Shown here one piece after another: positions 1-5,938 of a stretch of 5,938 nucleotides of DNA. Position 1 is the stretch's first letter. Each line of letters begins with the position of its first letter. Source of the stretch: an uncultured beta proteobacterium (GTDB taxonomy: Bacteria; Pseudomonadota; Gammaproteobacteria; Burkholderiales; Burkholderiaceae_B); the NCBI GenBank assembly GCA_903929925.1, contig CAIYWO010000088.1, positions 1 to 5,938 on the forward strand. Reading direction: 5' to 3'. The translations under genes and the position numbers were made by a program. A model generated the notes under the pieces. The model had not been told where the DNA came from. It ran no database searches and saw nothing but the letters and a program-made list of their open reading frames with translations.

Positions 1-1800
1 ATAGCTAGCCGCGAGATTTAAGAGATTGAAGCCGGCCAAGGTGTCGCCCGAGAAGGAGTCCCGCCGGGCGCTGGTGACATAGAACTCGGCCGTCAGGCGC
101 GCGCGCCCAATGGACTGATCCACCGCGAGCTTTAACACCTGCTGAGCCCGCTGCGGCAGCAGCTCTCCGGTGTCTGCGTTACGTGGATCAAGCCAGTCGA
201 AACTACCCCGTACGAGGGTTGAAGAGCCCAAACGCTGGTTACCTGTAAGCGTGACGCCCTGGATGGTCGCTCGCCCAATATTTGTTGGCGTGTAGGGCGA
301 ATACGGGTCGGCCGCAATGCTCGGTTGGTTCAAGATCAGATTCGAAATCTCGTTGCGATATATCGTGAGCCCGAGCTGCGTCTTGTCTGTGGTGTATCGC
401 AAACTCGCTTCAACGTTACGTGATTTCTCTGGTTGTAGCAAAGGATTGCCCATAAAAAATGGGGTCACTGGCCAATAGAGTTCGTTGAAGTTCGGCGCAC
501 GAAAACCAGTGTTTGCACCAACACTTGCGCGCCAATTTTTTGATAGCTCTAGCCCATACGTCAGACTGCCTGTGACGAAGTTTCCGTACTGGGAGTTGTT
601 GTCCGTGCGCACACTGCCTTGAACCGATTGGGGTCCCCAATTGCCTCGGTAAATGGCCAGTAATGAGTTGGTGTAACGCGAGGTCTGCTGGTAGTTCACG
701 AAGGCCGGCGCCATGTAGTCGCCATTTGATAACGTACCATCCACGCTTTGCTCAAGTCGCTCATAGGCCAGGCTGACGATTTGGGTCGGTGAAAACTTCA
801 AGTCGTTTTGCCATACGTATTGATTTTGGCGTGTTTTGAAGTACTGCGTGCCATCCAGCGCGCCTGTCGTAGCGCCTATCGTTTTGTAGTCATCGACAGA
901 GAATCCAGCGCGCAGTGTGCTGGTCCAAAGCGATGAGATGACGTTGCGACTTGTCAGCATATTGCTGCTGAGGGTCTGTATGCCACGGTCGTTAAAGTAA
1001 GGCATGCCCATGTCGTAGCCGCCGTTTACGGTCGACTGGAACGTCTGCAGCGTAAGTGTTTGACCCGGTTTGTAGGTGTAGCCGAGTGTGCCACCTACGT
1101 TGCTGCGGTAGTACGAGTCCTTGTCAGGGTTGTAATAGTAGGCGGAGCTACGGTTGGTGTTGAACCCCCCGCTTTGGCCGTAACCACCGTAAAGGCTATA
1201 AACCCAACCCTCAGCTGCGCCAGAGAACCCCGCATCAAATTGCGTGGTGGCGTAGCTGCCAACGCCAGCATTGGCGTACGCAGAAAACGGCCTATCTTGT
1301 TCGCCACGAGTGATGACGTTGACGACGCCACCAATTGCATCTGCGCCATACAGGCTGCTGCTTGTGCCCCGTACGACTTCGATGCGCTCGACACTGTTGA
1401 GTGGAATCGCATTGATTGACGGAAGACCATTTGTGGCGTTATTGACTCGCAGGCCATCGATTAGCACCAAAGATTGATTGCTATTTGTGCCCCGGATGTT
1501 CAGCGTATTGAGTGTCTGTGGACCACCGTAATTGACGGTTTCAATACTGTGTTGCCTGATCAGTGCGTCGCCTAGTGTGCCATTTGGCAAATTGTCCAGG
1601 TTTTCGCGGCTGATGACGCTATTGTCACCAAGTGTGTTGCCCAGGGGTTCAGGTGTTCGCGCAGGGGTGACAACGATTGTAGATAGCTGTGGGATTTGTG
1701 AAGTGGGGCTTGGGCTTGGGTCAGCGCTTTGAGCGAAAACGCCTGTTGTGGCTGCCCAAAAGACAGCACCGGCGGAGAGCCGGAAGAAGGGATGTTGCAT
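1..1800 (-). CDS. btuB: TonB-dependent vitamin B12 outer-membrane receptor BtuB (partial, 3' end outside window)
   Basis: This gene encodes a 22-strand beta-barrel receptor that binds cobalamin at the cell surface and moves it into the periplasm using TonB-ExbB-ExbD energy. All 600 visible codons are open, from ATG at 1800 to the left edge. Residues 1-23 form a signal peptide with a hydrophobic core and a likely cut after VFA. A Pro/Ser-rich linker follows, then a TonB box, STIVVTPAR (40-48), close to E. coli BtuB DTLVVTANR. The plug domain shows NIRG (101-104), LVLIDGLRVN (111-120), VERIEVVRG (137-145) and SLYGADAIGGVVNVIT (149-164). Barrel landmarks include RTDNNSQYG (398-406), GFRAPNFNELY (about 432-442) and NPLLQPEKS (452-460), all with E. 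coli BtuB counterparts. An Asp/Tyr-rich stretch, YYYNPDKDSYYRS, after the plug may be an extracellular ligand or calcium loop (inference). The visible end, LLNLAASY, corresponds to about 43 residues before the E. coli C-terminus, so full length should be near 640 aa. A GAGG ribosome binding site lies 5 nt before the ATG. The riboswitch upstream supports B12 rather than siderophore as substrate. Confidence 0.93.
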   Translation of the reverse strand, partial: MQHPFFRLSAGAVFWAATTGVFAQSADPSPSPTSQIPQLSTIVVTPARTPEPLGNTLGDNSVISRENLDNLPNGTLGDALIRQHSIETVNYGGPQTLNTLNIRGTNSNQSLVLIDGLRVNNATNGLPSINAIPLNSVERIEVVRGTSSSLYGADAIGGVVNVITRGEQDRPFSAYANAGVGSYATTQFDAGFSGAAEGWVYSLYGGYGQSGGFNTNRSSAYYYNPDKDSYYRSNVGGTLGYTYKPGQTLTLQTFQSTVNGGYDMGMPYFNDRGIQTLSSNMLTSRNVISSLWTSTLRAGFSVDDYKTIGATTGALDGTQYFKTRQNQYVWQNDLKFSPTQIVSLAYERLEQSVDGTLSNGDYMAPAFVNYQQTSRYTNSLLAIYRGNWGPQSVQGSVRTDNNSQYGNFVTGSLTYGLELSKNWRASVGANTGFRAPNFNELYWPVTPFFMGNPLLQPEKSRNVEASLRYTTDKTQLGLTIYRNEISNLILNQPSIAADPYSPYTPTNIGRATIQGVTLTGNQRLGSSTLVRGSFDWLDPRNADTGELLPQRAQQVLKLAVDQSIGRARLTAEFYVTSARRDSFSGDTLAGFNLLNLAASY

Positions 1801-1805
1801 GAGAA

Positions 1806-1809
1806 CCTC
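1806..1809 (-). promoter_or_regulatory. Ribosome binding site of btuB
   Basis: On the minus strand the sequence CGAGGTTCTC directly precedes the ATG at 1800, giving a GAGG Shine-Dalgarno core with 5 nt spacing. It fixes the btuB start. It lies just after a stable hairpin (1818-1833), and its GAGGT can pair with an ACCTC (1882-1886) at the 3' side of the aptamer, so access to this site is a plausible target of riboswitch control (inference). Confidence 0.7.
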
Positions 1810-1817
1810 GTTTAAGG

Positions 1818-1833
1818 CGTGCGTCCCCGCACG
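1818..1833 (-). promoter_or_regulatory. Leader hairpin next to the btuB ribosome binding site (expression platform)
   Basis: Minus-strand CGTGCG-GGGA-CGCACG forms a perfect 6-bp GC-rich stem with a GGGA loop, ending 8 nt before the GAGG. No T-run follows it, so it is not an intrinsic terminator. Its place between the aptamer and the ribosome binding site makes it a likely part of the riboswitch expression platform. The switching mechanism itself cannot be read from the sequence. Confidence 0.5.
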
Positions 1834-1848
1834 ACCATTCCGTGAAAG

Positions 1849-1878
1849 AAACCCCGGCTGTTTGTCCGGATATTTCCG
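1849..1878 (-). promoter_or_regulatory. Alternative short hairpins downstream of the B12 aptamer
   Basis: On the minus strand CGGA-AATA-TCCG (1878-1867) can fold as a 4-bp hairpin. The same CCGG (1869-1866) can instead pair with the CCGG at 1857-1854, enclosing the loop ACAAACAG. The second fold is followed by GGTTTCTTTC, a weak T-rich tail. The two folds exclude each other, as expected of a switch. The stems are short, so a terminator role is possible but weakly supported. Confidence 0.3.
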
Positions 1879-1879
1879 C

Positions 1880-2020
1880 TTGAGGTGGCCGGTATCGGGC
1901 TGGCCTTGAACAAACAACGAGGCGTTCAAGGTTGACCGTTGCGGGGGCAGCACAGGCTCAACCGTCAAAAAAGACGTGTTTCCCTGTTTCCCATTTAACT
2001 TTCCCAATGCGACCAATTTG
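1880..2020 (-). promoter_or_regulatory. Cobalamin (B12) riboswitch aptamer controlling btuB
   Basis: Read on the minus strand, the conserved parts come in the right order: TTGGTCGC (2016-2009), the 5' side of the closing stems; TTAAATGGGAA (1998-1988), matching the usual TTAATAGGGAA; P5 stem ACAGG/CCTGT (1987-1983 with 1956-1952); the B12-box core GCTGCCCCCGCAAC (1951-1938); an 8-bp stem CCTTGAAC/GTTCAAGG (1931-1924 with 1911-1904); and CCAGCCCGATACCGGCC (1903-1887), the usual 3' element whose ACCGG can pair with the 5' TTGGT. In this family, bound cobalamin lowers expression of the downstream gene, here btuB, 80 nt away. Two oddities are that the arm with GCCACTG and GGGAAGG is absent, replaced by a 12-nt loop (1923-1912), and that the P5 loop is 26 nt long with an inner CGTC-T6-GACG hairpin. 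The outer borders are approximate. Identity as a B12 riboswitch is strong; the ligand form preferred is unknown. Confidence 0.9.
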
Positions 2021-2027
2021 CTTGTGG

Positions 2028-2068
2028 CAATAGGGTCTTTGCATCGAAAGCACCAACTCTGTTATCAA
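2028..2068 (-). promoter_or_regulatory. Candidate btuB promoter region
   Basis: The btuB promoter should lie just upstream of the aptamer start (about 2016). Two weak sigma70-like candidates are visible on the minus strand: TTGATA (2068-2063) with GATGCA 17 nt later (2045-2040), and TTGGTG (2056-2051) with CTATTG or TATTGC 17-18 nt later (2033-2027). Neither -10 hexamer is good. Position is the main support. Confidence 0.25.
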
Positions 2069-2096
2069 TGTAGCACGCCCCTGTTTTTGGTACGAT
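2039..2096 (+). promoter_or_regulatory. Candidate metH promoter region
   Basis: Upstream of metH, TTGCAT (2039-2044) and TATCAA (2063-2068) are separated by 18 nt and resemble a weak sigma70 promoter. A second possible -10, TACGAT (2091-2096), has no convincing -35 element. I see no operator whose identity I can support, and no SAH or SAM riboswitch motif on the plus strand between here and metH. Confidence 0.22.
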
Positions 2097-2150
2097 GTCG
2101 GGTTGGCTGCCTTAGGGTTATTCGCCACTCTACTTTTAAGCAAGACGCTC
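2097..2150 (+). other. Short leader upstream of metH
   Basis: This stretch lies between the candidate metH promoter and the ATG. It can be read in frame from a TTG at 2103, but that extension is hydrophobic, not found at the start of known MetH proteins, and has no clear ribosome binding site. No attenuator or riboswitch structure was recognised in it. It is most likely plain 5' untranslated sequence. Confidence 0.4.
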
Positions 2151-5100
2151 ATGTCCTATCCAAAATTACCCTATCCGATTGAAAGCTACACCCGAGGTGC
2201 GGAGTTCGCTCGCCGCTTGGGTCGGCGGATGATGATTTTGGATGGCGCAATGGGCACGATGATCCAGCGCTATAAATTGTCTGAGGCGGATTTTCGTGGC
2301 GCACGGTTTGCCGACCATGGCAAGGATGTCAAAGGGAATAACGAACTTCTCACACTGACGCGTCCCGATGTGATCCGCGAAGTGCACGAGGGGTACCTGA
2401 AGGCTGGCGCTGACGTCATTGAGACCAACACCTTTGGCGCAACGACGATCGCTCAGGGCGATTACGACTTGGCTGAACTCGCTTACGAGCTCAACCTCGA
2501 GTCCGCGCGTATTGCGCGGCAGGCCTGCGATAAATTCAGTACGCCCGAGCAACCGCGTTTCGTCGCAGGTGCTTTAGGCCCACAACCCAAAACAGCCTCG
2601 ATCTCGCCAGATGTTAATGATCCGGGTGCACGTAACGTCACGTTTGACGAGTTGCGTGTCGCCTATGCCGAGCAGCTCAATGGCCTGCTGGATGGCGGAA
2701 TCGATTTGGTCTTGATTGAAACGATTTTTGACACCCTCAATGCTAAGGCCGCAATTTTTGCAGTCGAGGAAGTTTTCGAAGCGCGCGGTGAGCGGCTGCC
2801 GGTGATGATTTCCGGTACGGTGACCGATGCCTCCGGACGAATCTTGTCTGGTCAGACGGTTGAAGGGTTCTGGAACTCTGTGCGGCATGCTCGTCCGATT
2901 ACGATCGGCTTGAATTGCGCACTGGGTGCGGCTCTGATGCGTCCATACATTGCCGAGCTCTCTAAGATCTGCGATACCTACGTTTGTGTTTACCCCAACG
3001 CGGGTCTGCCTAATCCGATGAGTGAGACGGGTTTCGATGAAACCCCTGCAGATACGTCAAGTTTGCTCGAGGAGTTCGCACGCGCCGGCTTTGTCAACAT
3101 GGTTGGCGGCTGCTGCGGAACGACGCCGGAGCATATCGCGGCCATTGCAGAAAAAGTGTGTGCTTTACCGATTCGCGTCGTACCAGAGATTGCGGTTAAA
3201 ACCCGACTCTCCGGTCTCGAAGCCTTAAATATTGATGAATCGACGCTGTTTGTTAACGTGGGTGAGCGTACCAACGTGACGGGCAGCAAAATGTTTGCCC
3301 GGTTGATTCGCGAAGAGAAATATGACGAAGCGGTTGCTGTAGCGCGCCAACAAGTTGAGAACGGTGCGCAGATTATCGATATCAACATGGATGAAGCCAT
3401 GTTGGATTCAGTGGCCTGCATGCACAGATTCTTAAATCTGATTGCATCTGAGCCAGACATTGCACGTGTTCCGGTCATGATCGACAGCTCGAAGTGGTCT
3501 GTGATTGAGACGGGACTTAAGTGCGTGCAAGGTAAGTCGATCGTTAATTCGATTTCGCTGAAAGAGGGCGAAGAGCCCTTTTTGAAGCAGGCACATCTGT
3601 GCCGCCGGTATGGCGCGGCTGCCGTCGTGATGGCCTTCGATCAAAAAGGTCAGGCTGATACGCTCGAGCGACGTAAAGAAATCTGTACGCGCGCTTATCG
3701 TCTGCTGGTCGACGTTGTTGGGTTTCCCCCGGAAGATATTATTTTTGATCCGAACGTTTTTGCCATTGCAACAGGTATTGACGAGCACAATCACTATGCG
3801 GTGGATTTTATTGAGTCCACGAAATGGATTCGTCACTCGCTGCCCCACGCGCGCATTTCTGGCGGCGTATCGAACGTAAGCTTTTCGTTCCGCGGCAATG
3901 AGCCGATGCGCGAAGCGATCCATACAGTGTTCCTGTATTACGCGATCCGTGAAGGCATGACGATGGGTATCGTCAATGCAGGTCAGCTTGGCGTATATGC
4001 TGAACTGGCCCCTGCGTTGCGCGATCTTGTAGAAGATGTTGTGCTGGATCGCGCCCAGCCTGTCGGGCATACAGACCCAGCAGACACGCGTACACCGACT
4101 GAGCGCTTGGTTGCTTTTGCGGATTCCGTAAAGGGCTCAGGCGCCAAAAGAGAGGAAGACCTCACGTGGCGTCAGCAGTCTGTTGAAAAGCGCCTGGCGC
4201 ATGCGATGGTGCATGGTATTACGCAGTTTATTGTTGAAGATACCGAAGAGATTCGCCAGCAGATCTCTGATCGCGGCGGCCGACCTATTGAGGTCATCGA
4301 AGGCCCGTTGATGGACGGCATGAATATCGTCGGCGATTTGTTTGGCGAAGGCAAGATGTTCTTGCCGCAGGTCGTCAAATCTGCACGCGTGATGAAGCAA
4401 GCCGTCGGGCATCTCGTCCCCTTCATTGAAGAAGAGAAGAAATTAATTGCTGCAGCCGGAGGCGATGTCCGTGCCAAGGGCAAAATCGTGATCGCCACCG
4501 TAAAAGGTGACGTACACGACATTGGTAAAAACATCGTGACTGTTGTGCTTCAGTGTAATAACTTTGAAGTGATCAACATGGGCGTCATGGTGCCCGCAGC
4601 AGAGATTCTGGCCCGTGCCAAGGCCGAACAGGCAGACGTGATTGGCCTGTCAGGACTCATCACGCCAAGCCTGGAAGAAATGGCTTATGTCGCAAGCGAG
4701 ATGCAGCGCGACGAGTACTTCCGTAGCCGCAAGATCCCGCTCATGATTGGTGGTGCGACGACCAGTCGGGTTCATACCGCCGTCAAGATTGCACCGCACT
4801 ACGAGGGGCCTGTTATTTATGTTCCGGACGCCAGTCGTTCGGTGGGCGTTGCGCAGAACCTCGTATCCGAGACGGCGAATACCTATCTCGAAGAGTTGGC
4901 CGTTGAATACGAAGACGTTCGCCGCCGTCATGCAAATCGCCAGGCCGCACCCTTGATGTCGATTACGGATGCTCGTGCCGCCAAACCAGCAATTGATTGG
5001 GCTGCCTATCAGCCTCCTCGTCCAAAGTTCATTGGTCGCCGCACGTTTAAGAACTTTGATTTGGCTGAGCTTGCTCGCTATATCGACTGGACGCCGTTCT

Positions 5101-5924
5101 TTCAGACCTGGAGCTTATTTGGACAGTTCCCAGCGATTCTCGATGACCATGTTGTCGGTGAGCAGGCTCGTAAAGTCCATCAGGACGGACAAGCGATGCT
5201 TAAGCGCATGATTGACGGGCGCTGGTTAACCGCGAACGGTGTCGTAGGTTTCTATCCGGCCAATACCGTCAATGATGACGACATCGAGATCTATCAGGAC
5301 GAAACGCGCGAGAAGGTGTTGTTTACCTGGCGAGGGCTCCGGCAACAAGGCATCAAGCGCGAAGGCGTTGAAAACAAATGTTTGGCGGACTTCATCGCAC
5401 CCAAATCTTCAGGTGTTGTCGATTACATCGGCTTGTTTGCTGTCACTGCAGGTATTGGCGTCGACAAGAAAGAAAAAGAATTTGAACTTGCAAACGACGA
5501 CTACTCGTCCATCATGTTCAAGTCGTTAGCAGATCGTATGGCGGAGGCCTTTGCCGAAGCACTGCATGCGCGCGTGCGTCAAGATCTGTGGGGTTACGCG
5601 GCGAATGAAACGCTGACGAATGAGCAGATGATTAAGGAAGAGTACGTGGGTATTCGGCCTGCACCAGGCTATCCCGCATGCCCGGAGCATGTCGTCAAAC
5701 GAGAAATGTTCGAGGTCTTGGACGGCGCAGATATTGGCATGATGTTGACAGAAAGTTATGCCATGCATCCCGCTGCGAGCGTATCGGGGTTTTATTTCAG
5801 TCATCCCCAGTCACAGTATTTTAGCGTTGGCCCGATCGGAGAGGATCAGGTTGAGGATTATGTGAAGCGTTCCGGGCGCACTGAGAAAGACGTCAAACGC
5901 ACGTTGGCACCTAACTTGGGCTAG
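2151..5924 (+). CDS. metH: Cobalamin-dependent methionine synthase MetH (full length)
   Basis: This cytoplasmic enzyme moves a methyl group from 5-methyltetrahydrofolate to homocysteine through methylcobalamin, giving methionine and tetrahydrofolate. It is 1257 aa (E. coli 1227) and resembles E. coli MetH along its whole length. The homocysteine domain (about 25-355) has ILDGAMGTMIQ (29-39) and the three zinc cysteines, C256 in GLNCALG and C321/C322 in GGCCGTT. The folate domain (about 360-660) opens with FVNVGERTN (367-375). The cobalamin cap includes GPLMDGMN (718-725). The B12 domain has GDVHDIGKN with cobalt-ligand H789 and its partners D787 and S840 (S834 also conserved). The reactivation domain (about 935-1257), which binds S-adenosylmethionine, has DWTPFF (D979) and RPAPGYPACPEH (1169-1180). 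No key residue is missing. The linker between the folate and cap domains (about residues 640-680) is longer than in E. coli. ATG 2151 is chosen because homology begins there; an in-frame TTG at 2103 would add 16 residues without family support. The Shine-Dalgarno sequence is weak (AAGCAAGA at 2138-2145). The gene is divergent from btuB. Confidence 0.98.
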   Translation: MSYPKLPYPIESYTRGAEFARRLGRRMMILDGAMGTMIQRYKLSEADFRGARFADHGKDVKGNNELLTLTRPDVIREVHEGYLKAGADVIETNTFGATTIAQGDYDLAELAYELNLESARIARQACDKFSTPEQPRFVAGALGPQPKTASISPDVNDPGARNVTFDELRVAYAEQLNGLLDGGIDLVLIETIFDTLNAKAAIFAVEEVFEARGERLPVMISGTVTDASGRILSGQTVEGFWNSVRHARPITIGLNCALGAALMRPYIAELSKICDTYVCVYPNAGLPNPMSETGFDETPADTSSLLEEFARAGFVNMVGGCCGTTPEHIAAIAEKVCALPIRVVPEIAVKTRLSGLEALNIDESTLFVNVGERTNVTGSKMFARLIREEKYDEAVAVARQQVENGAQIIDINMDEAMLDSVACMHRFLNLIASEPDIARVPVMIDSSKWSVIETGLKCVQGKSIVNSISLKEGEEPFLKQAHLCRRYGAAAVVMAFDQKGQADTLERRKEICTRAYRLLVDVVGFPPEDIIFDPNVFAIATGIDEHNHYAVDFIESTKWIRHSLPHARISGGVSNVSFSFRGNEPMREAIHTVFLYYAIREGMTMGIVNAGQLGVYAELAPALRDLVEDVVLDRAQPVGHTDPADTRTPTERLVAFADSVKGSGAKREEDLTWRQQSVEKRLAHAMVHGITQFIVEDTEEIRQQISDRGGRPIEVIEGPLMDGMNIVGDLFGEGKMFLPQVVKSARVMKQAVGHLVPFIEEEKKLIAAAGGDVRAKGKIVIATVKGDVHDIGKNIVTVVLQCNNFEVINMGVMVPAAEILARAKAEQADVIGLSGLITPSLEEMAYVASEMQRDEYFRSRKIPLMIGGATTSRVHTAVKIAPHYEGPVIYVPDASRSVGVAQNLVSETANTYLEELAVEYEDVRRRHANRQAAPLMSITDARAAKPAIDWAAYQPPRPKFIGRRTFKNFDLAELARYIDWTPFFQTWSLFGQFPAILDDHVVGEQARKVHQDGQAMLKRMIDGRWLTANGVVGFYPANTVNDDDIEIYQDETREKVLFTWRGLRQQGIKREGVENKCLADFIAPKSSGVVDYIGLFAVTAGIGVDKKEKEFELANDDYSSIMFKSLADRMAEAFAEALHARVRQDLWGYAANETLTNEQMIKEEYVGIRPAPGYPACPEHVVKREMFEVLDGADIGMMLTESYAMHPAASVSGFYFSHPQSQYFSVGPIGEDQVEDYVKRSGRTEKDVKRTLAPNLG

Positions 5925-5938
5925 CTGACCTTAGACAG

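Noticed and set aside
1060..1419. 119-aa open reading frame on the plus strand opposite btuB
   Set aside because: It lies opposite the conserved BtuB plug, which reads cleanly on the minus strand. There is no sign of an independent gene.
1700..1722. Short tandem repeat (GCTTGG units, plus strand) as a phase-variable tract
   Set aside because: Only two units are present, in the Pro/Ser-rich linker of BtuB just after the signal peptide. This is too few to suggest slipped-strand variation.
1963..1976. CGTC-T6-GACG hairpin as a terminator
   Set aside because: The T-run forms the loop rather than a tail after the stem, and the hairpin lies inside the aptamer P5 loop, so it does not have terminator layout.
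1976..2150. Possible SAH or SAM riboswitch ahead of metH on the plus strand
   Set aside because: SAH riboswitches occur before metH in some beta- and gammaproteobacteria, but I could not find their core motifs here.
1958..2182. Small open reading frames on both strands across the intergenic region
   Set aside because: They run through the riboswitch aptamer or into metH in another frame and lack credible ribosome binding sites.
2990..3478. 162-aa open reading frame on the minus strand inside metH
   Set aside because: It is antisense to conserved MetH sequence including the GGCCGTT zinc motif, has low-complexity composition and no family resemblance.
3432..4070. 212-aa open reading frame on the minus strand inside metH
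   Set aside because: It lies wholly antisense to the folate domain of a clear, intact metH and its translation shows no recognisable family features. It is a shadow of the codon bias of metH.

Overview
The window holds two divergent vitamin B12 genes with a regulatory region between them. On the minus strand, reading left from position 1800 and leaving the window at position 1, is a TonB-dependent outer-membrane receptor of the BtuB type (600 codons visible, C-terminus cut off). On the plus strand, positions 2151-5924, is a complete, full-length cobalamin-dependent methionine synthase, MetH (1257 aa). The last 14 bases after metH contain nothing recognisable.

The 350-bp gap (1801-2150) is mostly leader for btuB. 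On the minus strand, about 2020-1880, it carries a cobalamin riboswitch aptamer, recognised by the B12-box core GCTGCCCCCGCAAC, an upstream TTAAATGGGAA and a downstream CCAGCCCGATACCGGCC. It is followed by an expression platform with several short hairpins and a GAGG ribosome binding site. The remaining ~130 bp (about 2021-2150) must hold the promoters of both genes; only weak sigma70-like candidates are visible.

The aptamer departs from the usual form in two ways: the arm that normally carries the conserved GCCACTG/GGGAAGG elements is replaced by an 8-bp stem with a 12-nt loop, and the loop closing the P5 stem is enlarged to 26 nt with its own small hairpin. This is the most interesting part of the window. 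The genes themselves belong to well-known families.

Functionally, BtuB imports cobalamin across the outer membrane and MetH uses methylcobalamin to make methionine, so uptake and a main consumer of the vitamin sit back to back. Only btuB has a riboswitch that I can see. The organism is a Gram-negative proteobacterium (outer-membrane receptor, proteobacterial B12-riboswitch style, MetH very close to E. coli MetH throughout). Moderate GC content and the MetH N-terminus suggest Burkholderiales, perhaps an Alcaligenaceae relative, but that placement is from memory and not certain.
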